Positions 42,003 through 51,199 of a DNA stretch of 64,000 nucleotides are shown here, piece by piece. The notes under the pieces were generated by a model. The model did not search any database. It saw only the letters and a list, made by a program, of their open reading frames with translations, and had not been told where the DNA came from. Location of the stretch: contig JAGAIZ010000060.1 in the NCBI GenBank assembly GCA_017626325.1, positions 1 through 64,000 on the forward strand. Direction: 5' to 3'. Numbering within the stretch: the stretch's first letter is position 1; the number at the start of each line of letters is the position of its first letter. The DNA comes from Lachnospiraceae bacterium. Lineage in GTDB: Bacteria; Bacillota; Clostridia; Lachnospirales; Lachnospiraceae. The position numbers and the translations under genes were made by a program.

Positions 42003-43027
42003 AGAAATTTACCAAAGGATGTTTGCTGACAGCGCTTGTGATCTTTGTACTGGGCTGTGTTGTATGCGGCGTCAGCGGATTGCTGGGAGGATTTCGGCAG
42101 TTGGAGAATATCAGTGAAACAACCGGCATCCCGTTCCGGTATCACAGGGGAGCCGACGGCAGCGTGGAGTTCGGGTTCTTTGACCCCCAGGGCAACGACT
42201 GGACGATCGGTACGGAGGAGGTCTTGGAGACGATAGAGAGCGGCGCGCCCGATTCGGAGAAACAGCTTGCGCTTACGGCGGATACGCTTCGGAACCTGGA
42301 AGTGGATCTGGAAGGCTGCGCGCTGGCAGTACGGGAGTCTGAGGACGAGCATGTATGGCTTGCTGTGGAAGGAAGCGGCAGAGAAGTCCATTATGCGGTG
42401 GAGAACGGCGATACGCTGGTGATCGATACGCCGGATCCGATTCTCAATTGGCCGGGCCTGCGGGGGGCGGTAAATAAGACGGTGGTATATCTCGCCCTGC
42501 CCAAAGACGCGGAGTTGGATGCGATTGAACTTGAATGCGGTGCGGGCAAGATTGATATGTCTGATCTGAAGGCGGACTCGATCGATATTGAATTAGGAGC
42601 AGGCGCGTGCAGTCTGGAAGCGCTGACGGCCCGCACGGTTGTTCTGTCAGTGGGCGCCGGCGAGGCTTCTGTGGGCACGCTGACAGCGAAAGAGACGGAA
42701 CTGGAAGTGGGCGCCGGAGAATTGGTGATTGAAGCGATCAGAAACGACGGCATACTGGATCTTGATATCGGTATGGGCAATGCGGAAATTAACGGGATCA
42801 TTACCGGTGAAATGGACTTAGACTGCAGTATGGGCAATGTGACGATGAAGCTTGCCGGATCGGAAGATGACTATCTGTATACGATTGACTGCGCCATGGG
42901 AAACGTGACAGTCGGCGATCATGTATATGCCTCTTTTGTCGGAGAGAAACAGTGGGGAAACGGAGAGAACTGCTTCGACATTGACTGTTCTATGGGCAGC
43001 GTGACAATCATCTTCGAAGAGCCATAG
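41999..43027 (+). CDS. DUF4097 family beta-strand repeat protein
   Basis: A 342-residue protein with an N-terminal membrane helix (LLTALVIFVLGCVVCGVSGL). Residues about 100-340 form a right-handed beta-helix of DUF4097 type, with repeating Gly-Ala-Gly and MGN turns (VGAGELVI, IGMGNAEI, SMGNVTMK). It overlaps DUF1700 by 4 bp (ATGA). The family is linked to envelope stress together with PspC and PadR, as here. It is probably exposed outside the membrane. Confidence 0.83.
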   Translation: MKKFTKGCLLTALVIFVLGCVVCGVSGLLGGFRQLENISETTGIPFRYHRGADGSVEFGFFDPQGNDWTIGTEEVLETIESGAPDSEKQLALTADTLRNLEVDLEGCALAVRESEDEHVWLAVEGSGREVHYAVENGDTLVIDTPDPILNWPGLRGAVNKTVVYLALPKDAELDAIELECGAGKIDMSDLKADSIDIELGAGACSLEALTARTVVLSVGAGEASVGTLTAKETELEVGAGELVIEAIRNDGILDLDIGMGNAEINGIITGEMDLDCSMGNVTMKLAGSEDDYLYTIDCAMGNVTVGDHVYASFVGEKQWGNGENCFDIDCSMGSVTIIFEEP

Positions 43028-43089
43028 GAGCTTGGCGGACGTGTATTTGCAGGACAGATAAAACAGAGGATTATAAGGAGGAAAAGGAA

Positions 43090-43299
43090 ATGAGTAATGA
43101 TTACAGGAAATTAGTACGTTCCGGAACAAACAGGACATTATGCGGGGTATGCGGCGGCATAGGCGAATACCTGAACGTGGATCCCACGATTGTCAGACTG
43201 ATATGGATTCTGTGTTCGGTGGCAAGCTGCGGCACCGGGCTGTTGGCATATATTGTAGCAGCGATTGTGATTCCCGAAGATGACGGTATCGTAGGGTAG
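43090..43299 (+). CDS. PspC domain protein
   Basis: A 69-residue PspC-domain membrane protein: the motif KLVRSGTNRTLCGVCGGIGEYL is close to the family start, with one amphipathic and one membrane helix (LIWILCSVASCGTGLLAYIV). ATAAGGAGG precedes the ATG. It completes the stress operon and is followed by a terminator. Confidence 0.9.
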   Translation: MSNDYRKLVRSGTNRTLCGVCGGIGEYLNVDPTIVRLIWILCSVASCGTGLLAYIVAAIVIPEDDGIVG

Positions 43300-43301
43300 A
43301 G

Positions 43302-43332
43302 GAGAGCCGCCTGTGCGGCTCTCTCATTTTCT
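43302..43332 (+). terminator. Terminator of the padR-pspC operon
   Basis: GAGAGCCGC-CTGT-GCGGCTCTC stem (43302-43323) followed by TCATTTTC. Confidence 0.75.
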
Positions 43333-43385
43333 CTTCGCGGCAAGTCAGGTGAATAGAAATATAAAATCATACCATACTACAGAAT

Positions 43386-43937
43386 ATGAGAAGAGAATGT
43401 GTGAACCTGAAACGGGATTTTTTCTTATATGTATGGCTGTTTTTTCTGACAGCTTTTTTCGGCTGGATCTGGGAAGTGGGAATCTATCTGCTGCGAGGCG
43501 ACACGTATGTCAATCGGGGGTTTCTTTCCGGCCCGTGGCTGCCGATTTATGGATGCGGCGCGGTTATGCTGGAAATTTTGTTCTGTCGGTGGCGTGACAG
43601 GATATTACTGACATTTGTGTCATCTATGATTCTGTGTACTGTGCTCGAATATCTGGCGGGATGGTATCTGGAATTGACCTGGGGAGTTAAGTGGTGGGAC
43701 TACAGTCAGATGCGGTGGAATGTGAGAGGATACATCTGCCTGACCAGTAGTCTGCTCTTTGGCATAGGAGGCACATTGCTTGTGTGTGTCGTTTCTCCGT
43801 TGTTTCAATCCCTATACAGGAAACTTCCGGTCCGGGTCAGAGCAGGCGTGGGATTGCTGTTTATAATATGCTTTGCGGCGGACGCCGCATACAGCGCGAT
43901 TGCGCCTCACGCGGGCAGCGGAATTACGTATAGGTAA
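43386..43937 (+). CDS. Putative ABC transporter permease (CmpB family, PF06541)
   Basis: A 183-residue membrane protein with five predicted helices, of the family named ABC_trans_CmpB although its transport role is unproven. Family blocks are FFGWIWEVGIYLLRG, FLSGPWLPIYGCGAV and the WDYSQMRWNVRGYICLTSSL segment. No good ribosome site precedes ATG 43386, so the start is uncertain. No transport partner is nearby. Confidence 0.8.
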   Translation: MRRECVNLKRDFFLYVWLFFLTAFFGWIWEVGIYLLRGDTYVNRGFLSGPWLPIYGCGAVMLEILFCRWRDRILLTFVSSMILCTVLEYLAGWYLELTWGVKWWDYSQMRWNVRGYICLTSSLLFGIGGTLLVCVVSPLFQSLYRKLPVRVRAGVGLLFIICFAADAAYSAIAPHAGSGITYR

Positions 43938-44064
43938 ATATAGACAAATCACAAGGATATATTTTGTGCTTGATTACTATAATGAAAAGTTTCTTGGATT
44001 GAAAGAAGTGTGGTACAATAAAACATAAGGGTACAAAAGAAAACAGATTAAGGGGACTCGGGCA

Positions 44065-46107
44065 ATGTGGTATTACATATGGTACGGGCTTGCCGCGCTG
44101 TGCGCGGGGGTTTATGCGGTGAGAACTGCTATTAATAAGAAAGCGAACCGGATGTCGGCATCCGTGTGCGCCATGTTTATGTCTGCCGCTATGGTCAACC
44201 TGTCTTATATAGGGCGGATCGGTGTCAAATCTTATTTTGCGGCGTCTTTGTCTACAAGTATCTATTTTGTCTGTACGGATCTGCTGGTTCTTTCCATGAT
44301 GCATTATGCGATAGAATTTACGCAGTCTAAGGTAGTCCCGTTGAAATATAAGAAGAAAATACTGCTTTTTTTTGATGTGTTTGTGTTCATAGATGCGGCG
44401 ATTCTGATGGCGAATGCTTTTCACGAAATGGAATTGCGTTATCAATATGATGAGAACAGTATCTACGCGATCAAATATATGTATGTGCCGAGGCCATCGT
44501 TCTATCTGCATATAGGCTTTGTGTATCTGATGCTCTGCGCGGTAATGCTTCTTCTGTTCTGGAAAACCTATAATGTGCCTAAGATATACAGAAGCAGATA
44601 CAGCAACAGTCTGCTTGTGGTTCTGATCGTCGGACTTTTTACCTTATTATATTTATCCGGCATTCTGAAAATCAGTGTGGACGTGGCTGTTTTGATTTAT
44701 GGCTTTGTCTGCCCAATTATTTACTGGAATACCTTTGACTATTCGTCTAAGGGGATGCTTAATTCCACACGCAAGATGATATTGGAGTATATGGGAACGC
44801 CCATGATTCTGTTCGATTATGAGGGGTATGTCGCGGACACTAATAAAGATATGAGAAATCTGTTTCCGGTTCTAAGCAGTCAGGAGAGCAAGATCAGTAT
44901 GATGGATTTTATGCAGATTGCGGCTATCCGCGAACTGCAGAATACGAGTTCTGATCAGGTGTTTGAATGGTATAATCCCGGTGATGCGGGGGCAAGGGTA
45001 TATCAGTGTACCTTTACCTGCCTGAAGGATGAAAAGGACAGGAGCATCGGACATCTTCTTCTTATGAAGAATATGGAGATGGAGAAAGATATGCTGACAC
45101 AGCTATACTCCAAGCAAAGCTTCTACAGCAGAATGGAGTCTGTTGTGAACCATCAGATGTATCCGATTACCGTGGTGGTGTGCAATGCCAACGGCATCGG
45201 GCTGGTCAATGACGTATACGGCTGGACGAAGGGAAACGAAATGCTCAGGAGAGCGGCGGACCTGTTGCGGGATAATTTGCCGCAGAAGACGGTGATCGCC
45301 AGAATGGATGACGGCGATATGGCAGCAGGATTTGCAGAGGTGGAGCAGGAATATGCCGTCAGATTATTTGAAAATATCAGAGAGCAGTACAGACAGGGCA
45401 ATGACACGGGGATCAATACGGATCTGGAATACGGCATTGCCGTTATCCATGACGGCAGTACAAGTATCGAGCAGGCGGTAAGGGAAGCTGTCGAGAGTAT
45501 GCATACCAAGAAGCTGATGAACGAGACCTCCCAGAAAAGCTCTCAGTTAGATTCCCTGAAACAGACATTGACAGAGAGCGATTATGAGACGGAGGAGCAT
45601 GTGGAGCGTACGAAGGAAATGGCGATCAGGCTGGGCAAAGCGCTTAAACTGTCCGATGCGGAACTGGGAAAGCTGGCGCTGCTTGCGGTGCTTCATGATA
45701 TCGGCAAAATTGCGATTCCGCATTCTATCCTTCTTAAGCCCGGCAAGCTTACGGAGGAAGAGTGGGAGGTCATGAAGACGCATACGGAAAAGGGCTACCG
45801 TATCGCCAGTGCATCTAAGGAACTGAAGCCTATTGCGGAGTACATATTACATCATCATGAAAGATGGGACGGATACGGATATCCGGGAGGCCTGTCCGGG
45901 GAAGAAATACCGCTTTTGTCCCGTATTATCACAGTGGTAGATTCTCATGATGTCATGGTGCACGACAGACCGTATCATACGGCGATGAGTCATGCGGAGG
46001 CGGTGGAGGAACTGCTGCGATGCTCCGGCAGCCAGTTTGACCCGCATATTGTTACGGTGTTTCTGCAGGTGCTGCAGGAAGCGCGGGAAGCAGGGGAAGC
46101 GAATTAG
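44065..46107 (+). CDS. 7TM-degenerate GGDEF-HD-GYP signalling protein
   Basis: A 680-residue membrane protein. Residues 1-225 resemble the histidine-kinase N-terminal 7TM sensor; 226-335 a PAS-like region; 340-495 a GGDEF domain whose catalytic loop reads RMDDGDMAAG (about 412-421) instead of GGDEF, so cyclase activity is unlikely; 505-670 an HD-GYP phosphodiesterase with His544-Asp545 in LHDIGKIAIP and HHERWDGYGYPGGL. It should hydrolyse cyclic di-GMP or a related dinucleotide, the GGDEF part perhaps sensing nucleotide. AAGGGG precedes ATG 44065. It stands alone with a terminator after it, next to the capsule genes. Confidence 0.87.
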   Translation: MWYYIWYGLAALCAGVYAVRTAINKKANRMSASVCAMFMSAAMVNLSYIGRIGVKSYFAASLSTSIYFVCTDLLVLSMMHYAIEFTQSKVVPLKYKKKILLFFDVFVFIDAAILMANAFHEMELRYQYDENSIYAIKYMYVPRPSFYLHIGFVYLMLCAVMLLLFWKTYNVPKIYRSRYSNSLLVVLIVGLFTLLYLSGILKISVDVAVLIYGFVCPIIYWNTFDYSSKGMLNSTRKMILEYMGTPMILFDYEGYVADTNKDMRNLFPVLSSQESKISMMDFMQIAAIRELQNTSSDQVFEWYNPGDAGARVYQCTFTCLKDEKDRSIGHLLLMKNMEMEKDMLTQLYSKQSFYSRMESVVNHQMYPITVVVCNANGIGLVNDVYGWTKGNEMLRRAADLLRDNLPQKTVIARMDDGDMAAGFAEVEQEYAVRLFENIREQYRQGNDTGINTDLEYGIAVIHDGSTSIEQAVREAVESMHTKKLMNETSQKSSQLDSLKQTLTESDYETEEHVERTKEMAIRLGKALKLSDAELGKLALLAVLHDIGKIAIPHSILLKPGKLTEEEWEVMKTHTEKGYRIASASKELKPIAEYILHHHERWDGYGYPGGLSGEEIPLLSRIITVVDSHDVMVHDRPYHTAMSHAEAVEELLRCSGSQFDPHIVTVFLQVLQEAREAGEAN

Positions 46108-46142
46108 CGGGAACGAAAACAGAATATAGATCATAATGCACG

Positions 46143-46192
46143 AAAACCTGAGATACAACTTACGAACGGAAGTTGACTCAGGTTTCTTTTTT
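46143..46192. terminator. Bidirectional terminator
   Basis: AAACCTGAG and CTCAGGTTT arms with an inner CAACTT/AAGTTG stem (46144-46185), followed by six T. Ends the HD-GYP gene and probably also the convergent XRE gene. Confidence 0.75.
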
Positions 46193-46220
46193 CTTTATTA
46201 TATATTTTCTTTCTTAATAC

Positions 46221-46418
46221 TTATCTTGTAAATAGTACTACATCATTCGGTGAACAATCCAGAATGGTACATAACTTCTCCAAAGTGTCCATGGTAATGC
46301 TTTTATTATGTTTCAGATTATTAATGGTGCGAGGATTGATACCATGTTTGTAAATCAAAGTGTATGTAGTGATGCCCCTATCCTCCATGGTCTGCCACAA
46401 CGGCGTATAACTGATCAT
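46221..46418 (-). CDS. XRE family helix-turn-helix regulator
   Basis: A 65-residue single-domain Cro/C1-type regulator: WQTMEDRGITTYTLIYKHGI, NPRTINNLKHNKSITMDTLE and LCTILDCSPNDVVLF are typical of Firmicutes XRE proteins. AAGGGGAG precedes the ATG at 46418; a longer reading frame upstream lacks a ribosome site. It is divergent from the capsule operon. Two 14-bp repeats overlap the capsule promoter and may be its operators. Confidence 0.85.
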   Translation of the reverse strand: MISYTPLWQTMEDRGITTYTLIYKHGINPRTINNLKHNKSITMDTLEKLCTILDCSPNDVVLFTR

Positions 46419-46542
46419 ACTGCGTCTCCCCTTGTACTTTGCACACCCGATCAGAACAAGCATTGAACTGTAAATATGACGCTTGTAGTGAATATGCTGA
46501 AAAATCTCCCCCTTATGAGAAGTATGCTGGCAAAAATTTCTC

Positions 46543-46571
46543 TTGCATATACTGAAAAAAGTATCTATAAT
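46543..46571 (+). promoter_or_regulatory. Promoter of the capsule (cps) operon
   Basis: TTGCAT (46543-46548), 17-bp spacer, TATAAT (46566-46571), about 60 nt before cpsB. Confidence 0.65.
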
Positions 46572-46597
46572 AAGCAAAGGATGTACTGAAAAATGTA
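46550..46597. promoter_or_regulatory. Paired 14-bp repeats over the cps promoter
   Basis: TACTGAAAAAAGTA (46550-46563) fills the -35/-10 spacer, and TACTGAAAAATGTA (46584-46597) lies just after the start point; they match at 13 of 14 bases, 34 bp apart. Candidate operator of the divergent XRE regulator. Confidence 0.55.
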
Positions 46598-46631
46598 ACT
46601 ATATATTTACGAAAAGATTCGAGTAAGGCCT

Positions 46632-47378
46632 ATGAACAGAATGCCAAAAAGTTATGACAAATATACGGATATTCACATCCATGTTATTCCGGGAGTAGAC
46701 GATGGCTCCGGGGATCCGGATATGAGTATGGAGATGCTCCGGTACGCATATGCGGAGGGAATCGGAAGGATGATCGTTACGCCGCATAATAAACCGATGC
46801 ATCATAATGCGGGCAGAGAGAAGATTGAACAGTTGATTCAGCTTCTGGAGACCCGGATGCGGCAGGAAGGGATTGCGATAGAGTTATATCCGGGCAATGA
46901 ACTTTATTACAGGGAAGAACTGGCGGAACGCATCGAGCAGGGCAGGGCGCTCACGATGGCCGGCTCAAAATATGTTTTGATAGAATTCATGCCCTCAGAC
47001 GGGTGGGAGTATATCAGAGATGGAGTCAATAACATGCTGATGGCAGGTTATCGACCTATTCTTGCGCATATAGAGAGATATCAGGAAGTGTGCAGGGACA
47101 TTGAACGGGCGGTCAGGCTGCATGAGATGGGGTGTTATATCCAGGTGAATACCGCAAGCCTCATGGGAAGATACGGTATGGGAATCAAAGGATATATTAA
47201 GAAGCTGCTGAAACAGCAGTTGGTTGATTTCGTAGCCACAGACGCCCATAATGCCGCAAACAGGGCGCCGGATATGGACAAATGCGCGGAGTATATCGCC
47301 AGAAAATATGGCGGGGATTATCTGCGTAAGCTGCTTGTGGAGAATCCGGAGCGCGTCATCAGAGACGAGTATATATAA
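46632..47378 (+). CDS. cpsB: CpsB/CapC-type tyrosine-protein phosphatase
   Basis: A 248-residue PHP-domain phosphatase: metal-binding DIHIHVIPGVDDGS near the N-terminus, MIVTPHNKPMHH, and DFVATDAHNAANRAP near the C-terminus. It dephosphorylates the CpsD-type kinase encoded two genes on and thus controls polysaccharide export. First gene of the cps operon, with XRE-type repeats over its promoter. Confidence 0.92.
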   Translation: MNRMPKSYDKYTDIHIHVIPGVDDGSGDPDMSMEMLRYAYAEGIGRMIVTPHNKPMHHNAGREKIEQLIQLLETRMRQEGIAIELYPGNELYYREELAERIEQGRALTMAGSKYVLIEFMPSDGWEYIRDGVNNMLMAGYRPILAHIERYQEVCRDIERAVRLHEMGCYIQVNTASLMGRYGMGIKGYIKKLLKQQLVDFVATDAHNAANRAPDMDKCAEYIARKYGGDYLRKLLVENPERVIRDEYI

Positions 47379-47394
47379 CTAATGGAGAACAGAT

Positions 47395-48132
47395 ATGGAA
47401 AATCAAAGAAACAATGATGTGATAGAGATCGATCTGCTGGAACTGTTTCATGTCCTGTTAGGACAGATCGGCATGATCTTAAGCGTTGGAATCCTGACGG
47501 CGCTGGTGGCTTTTATGGTGAGCAAGTTTGTGCTCTCCCCGGTCTATGAATCTACGACGAAGATTTACATCCTGAATAAAACGGACACATCTTCGGTTAC
47601 CTATAGCGACGTGCAGATGGGTACGCAGTTGACGAAGGATTATGCGCAGCTCATCAGCAGCAGATATGTGCTGGAAGAAGTAATCCAGATATTGGCGCTG
47701 GATATGGATTATCAGGAAATGCTTGCCAAGGTGAGCGTAGATACGCCTACGGATACGCGTATCGTATCCATTACGGTAGAAGACCACGATCCGGTACAGG
47801 CGATGAAAATCGCCAACTGTATCAGAGAGGCGGCCAGCGAACATATTCAGAACGTTATGGATATTGAAGCGGTGAATGTGGTGGAGACAGCCAATATGCC
47901 GACTGAGAAGGCGGGGCCTAAATGCGGTCTGTGGACCATCATGGGAGGCGTGGCAGGCGCGGCGCTTATCTGCATTATCGTGTTGATCCGTTATCTGATG
48001 GACGATACGATCAAGTCCTCGGAGGATGTGGAGAAGTATCTGGGCTTAAGCACGCTGGCGCTGATTCCTATGGCGTCGGACGACAACAGCCGCAGCACCA
48101 AGAAGAGCAAAAAGAAGAAAATAAAGAGGTAA
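47395..48132 (+). CDS. Wzz/CpsC-type chain-length regulator
   Basis: A 245-residue polysaccharide co-polymerase with membrane helices near residues 24-46 and 182-203 flanking an extracellular coiled region, including the PVYESTTKIYI start of Wzz. The PNM motif before the second helix appears as TANMPTEKAGPK. It activates the CpsD kinase encoded 3 bp downstream and sets polymer length. Confidence 0.9.
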   Translation: MENQRNNDVIEIDLLELFHVLLGQIGMILSVGILTALVAFMVSKFVLSPVYESTTKIYILNKTDTSSVTYSDVQMGTQLTKDYAQLISSRYVLEEVIQILALDMDYQEMLAKVSVDTPTDTRIVSITVEDHDPVQAMKIANCIREAASEHIQNVMDIEAVNVVETANMPTEKAGPKCGLWTIMGGVAGAALICIIVLIRYLMDDTIKSSEDVEKYLGLSTLALIPMASDDNSRSTKKSKKKKIKR

Positions 48133-48135
48133 GCG

Positions 48136-49071
48136 ATGCAGTCAGTAAAGTTACAGTTCGATCAAAAAGATGATTACAGGATAAAAGAAGCATTTAAAAC
48201 ATTGCGAAGCAACATAGAATTCAGCGGAAGCGATATCAGAGTTATCGCAATTACAAGCTGTACCCCGAATGAGGGTAAATCCAGTGTGGCAATGGAAGTG
48301 GCGAAATCCTTTGCAGAGGCAGGATCGCGTACGATACTGATCGATGCGGATATGCGTAAATCGGTGCTGGTCGGAAGATATAAGACAGGCGCGGTGCGCA
48401 AGGGCTTAAGCCAGACGCTGATTGGCAGGACGACGCTGGAAGACGCGATCTGCGAGACGAACCTGGATAACCTGTATATGATCTTCGCGGGACCGGTGGC
48501 GCCTAATCCCAGCGAGCTTTTGGGAGACGCGCTGTTTGGAGAGATTCTGGAGAAGCTTAAGAAAGTTTTTGACTATATTATCGTTGACACGCCGCCGCTG
48601 GGGAGCGTCATAGATGCCGCCGTAGTAGCGAAGCGCTGCAACGGAACGATTATTGTGGTGGAGAACAACGCGGTAAGCTACCGTTTTGTACAGAAGGTGA
48701 AAGAACAGCTTGATAAGACCGAGAGCAGGATTCTGGGCGTAGTACTGAATAAGGTGAACTTAAACAGTAAGGGCTATTACGGTCATTACGGAAGATATTA
48801 TGGTAAATATTACGGTCAGTATTACGGCAATTACGGCGCTGAGAATAAGGAAGGCGGCGAAGAGGCGAAACCGGAGAGTAAAGACGAGACCAGGACAGAG
48901 ACGAAAACAGATAGCAGATCAGAAATAAAGGCTGATAAGAAGATTCCTCAGAATGCTGTGCAGCCTGATAAAACGATCAGCAGAATAAATGCAATAGACG
49001 AGTTAGATGAGCTGGATGAATTGGATGAAATAGATGAGTTGGATCTGGATATATTGGATGAGGAAGCATAA
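48136..49071 (+). CDS. CpsD/CapB-type tyrosine kinase with acidic tail
   Basis: A 311-residue BY-kinase. Walker A is TPNEGKSS (43-50), Walker A' TILIDADMRK (about 66-75) and Walker B in DYIIVDTPPLG. A tyrosine cluster (about 213-234, repeated YYG) is the autophosphorylation site. Unusually the protein continues for about 75 residues: a Lys/Glu/Thr-rich linker and a final acidic Asp-Glu-Leu repeat from about 285. Normal members end soon after the tyrosines. Its stop overlaps the next start by one base. Confidence 0.9.
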   Translation: MQSVKLQFDQKDDYRIKEAFKTLRSNIEFSGSDIRVIAITSCTPNEGKSSVAMEVAKSFAEAGSRTILIDADMRKSVLVGRYKTGAVRKGLSQTLIGRTTLEDAICETNLDNLYMIFAGPVAPNPSELLGDALFGEILEKLKKVFDYIIVDTPPLGSVIDAAVVAKRCNGTIIVVENNAVSYRFVQKVKEQLDKTESRILGVVLNKVNLNSKGYYGHYGRYYGKYYGQYYGNYGAENKEGGEEAKPESKDETRTETKTDSRSEIKADKKIPQNAVQPDKTISRINAIDELDELDELDEIDELDLDILDEEA

Positions 49072-49928
49072 TGAAACGTAACAGATGGATTGTAATTTCT
49101 ATTATCGTAATTAATATTTGCATCATATGTACCTGCGCCGTCCTGATCTTAAGGGAGGACAGGACAACGCCGGAGTTCCGTTTTCAGCCGAGCGATTATA
49201 CATACTTAAGAAGCGACGGCGAGGAAATGCTTCTGCAGGATATTATAGCATATGACAACAGGGACGGAATTATTACGGATCGTATCGTTATCGAGAAGAT
49301 CGTGGAGAATCAGGACAGCAGTACTGCGGTCGTATATTACGCGGTCAGCGATCTGGCGGGAAATGTGGCCAAGGTGTCCAGAATCTTCCCCATGGAACCG
49401 GCCGACGAAGTACCGGAATACGTAACAGAGCAGTCGGAAGAGACGGCGGAAAACGAACAGGAAGAGACGCCTGAGACAGAAGAAGAAAACAAAGAAACTG
49501 CGCAGCAGGATGAGGAACAGGATACCGATCAGGAACCGGAAGAGGAAGAGAATCAGCCGGAAGAGGAGGAAGAGGCTGAGGACGAATCGGAAGAGACTGA
49601 TGAAAGTAATGATGAGGAAGAGGCGAGGGCTGAGGAAGAGGAGCCGGAACCGGAACCAACAAGACAGACCGTGGACAGAAGCGGATATCCGGTGCTGACG
49701 CTTAAGAAAAGTGAAGTGACGATTCAGGCGGGAACTTCGCCGCCGTGGACAGAACTAATCGAGACTATGCGGGATGATAAGGACGATTATACGACCTTAT
49801 ATTATAACTTACATATCAGTAAATTCACATCCGGCAAGGCGGGAGATTATCCGGTGACATTACAGGCGGAGGATACGGACGGAAATCTGTCTGATCCGGT
49901 TACGGTAACGGTACATGTGAGAGAGTAG
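49071..49928 (+). CDS. Membrane-anchored Ig-like protein with Glu-rich linker
   Basis: A 285-residue protein I can only describe. One N-terminal membrane helix (WIVISIIVINICIICTCAVL) anchors two bacterial Ig-like (DUF5011-type) domains, residues about 35-110 and 200-284, joined by a strongly acidic linker (about 120-195, mostly Glu, Gln, Asp). Location inside the cps operon, one base overlapping the kinase gene, suggests a wall-zone protein working with the polysaccharide machinery. No enzyme motif. Confidence 0.65.
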   Translation: MKRNRWIVISIIVINICIICTCAVLILREDRTTPEFRFQPSDYTYLRSDGEEMLLQDIIAYDNRDGIITDRIVIEKIVENQDSSTAVVYYAVSDLAGNVAKVSRIFPMEPADEVPEYVTEQSEETAENEQEETPETEEENKETAQQDEEQDTDQEPEEEENQPEEEEEAEDESEETDESNDEEEARAEEEEPEPEPTRQTVDRSGYPVLTLKKSEVTIQAGTSPPWTELIETMRDDKDDYTTLYYNLHISKFTSGKAGDYPVTLQAEDTDGNLSDPVTVTVHVRE

Positions 49929-49964
49929 ACTGCCCGGAAGCAATGAATTGTAAAGGAAATCGAA

Positions 49965-51131
49965 ATGGGAAAGAAAAAACGGAGTGATGAGGCGGCAAAT
50001 CTTGAAAAAGAGAAACTGCTCAGCCCGGAAAGAGTCAAAAAGAAGAAAAAACAGAAGCACCGCAGAATCCTGATAGCGGTCGTCCTGGCAATCGTATTGG
50101 TGGTTGTGCTGATCTTCCTGGTCTATTTCGTAGCGGGAGCTATGGGAAAAGCAAGACTGCACAGCGCGGATCAGGCGATGCAGGCGGAACGGATGCTGAC
50201 GGAGGAGACAGAAGATCTGACCGAGGAAGAACAGCAGGTCTGGCAGGAAGGCTGGGTGAAATACCAGGGACAGGTATATGCCTACAATGAAGATGTGCTG
50301 ACGTTCCTTTTTATGGGAATAGATAAAAATGACGAAGTGGTAAAAGAAGTGGAAGAAGGAACCAACGGAGGACAGGCGGACGCACTGTTCCTGCTGGTAT
50401 TAAATCCGCATACGGAATCGATCAGTGTGATCGGGATTAACCGCAACAGTATGACGGATATAGATATCTACAATGAAGAAGGCGCCTATGTAAATACAGT
50501 GGAAGCGCAGATAGCGGTTCAGCACGGTTTCGGCAACGGCGTGGAGGAAAGCTGCGAATATCAGGTAAAAGCGGTGAGAAATCTGTTCTATCAGATTCCG
50601 GTGCATGGATACTGCGCAATCAATGCCAAGGCAGTGATACCGCTGACGGATATGGTGGGAGGCGTAGAGCTGACCGCACTGGAAGATGTGAAGCGCTATG
50701 GAGACAAGAGCGGCGCGCTGGCAGTAAAGGAAGGAGAGCGCAAGCTGTTAGACGGCGAGAACGCATATTCCTATGTCAGAAGCAGAGATACGAAAACCTT
50801 CGGATCCGCAGATATGCGTCTGCAGAGACAGAAGCAGTATCTGGCAGAAATGATGAAGAAATTAAAAGAGCAGACAGCGAAGGATCTTCTGCTGCCGGTG
50901 AGAATGTATAACGAACTTGCTAATTATATGACGACCGACGTGACGGCAGACGAAGTGGCATATTTGTCACAGATCGCTCTCAATTACCGTTTCGACCAGA
51001 GCAGTATATATTCCCTGGAAGGAGAGACCGTACAGGGGGAAGAATTCGAAGAATTCCATGTAGACGAGACGGCATTGTACGAGATGATTCTGGAGATCTT
51101 CTATGAACCGGTGGAGATGCCGCAGAGATGA
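49965..51131 (+). CDS. LytR-CpsA-Psr (LCP) family ligase
   Basis: A 388-residue LCP protein. A basic cytoplasmic N-terminus precedes a membrane helix (about 36-60), then the LCP domain with FLFMGIDKNDEV, GGQADALFLLVLNPHT, IGINRNSMTDI and VRSRDTKTFGSADMRLQRQ, whose Arg and Asp residues bind polyprenyl pyrophosphate. It attaches the finished polysaccharide to peptidoglycan on the outer face of the membrane. Confidence 0.9.
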   Translation: MGKKKRSDEAANLEKEKLLSPERVKKKKKQKHRRILIAVVLAIVLVVVLIFLVYFVAGAMGKARLHSADQAMQAERMLTEETEDLTEEEQQVWQEGWVKYQGQVYAYNEDVLTFLFMGIDKNDEVVKEVEEGTNGGQADALFLLVLNPHTESISVIGINRNSMTDIDIYNEEGAYVNTVEAQIAVQHGFGNGVEESCEYQVKAVRNLFYQIPVHGYCAINAKAVIPLTDMVGGVELTALEDVKRYGDKSGALAVKEGERKLLDGENAYSYVRSRDTKTFGSADMRLQRQKQYLAEMMKKLKEQTAKDLLLPVRMYNELANYMTTDVTADEVAYLSQIALNYRFDQSSIYSLEGETVQGEEFEEFHVDETALYEMILEIFYEPVEMPQR

Positions 51132-51199
51132 ACGGACGGCGGAAGAGAACGGTCTGACGCCGGGAAACGATAGAAGAGTACGGCTTAAGCCTGAAAAGA

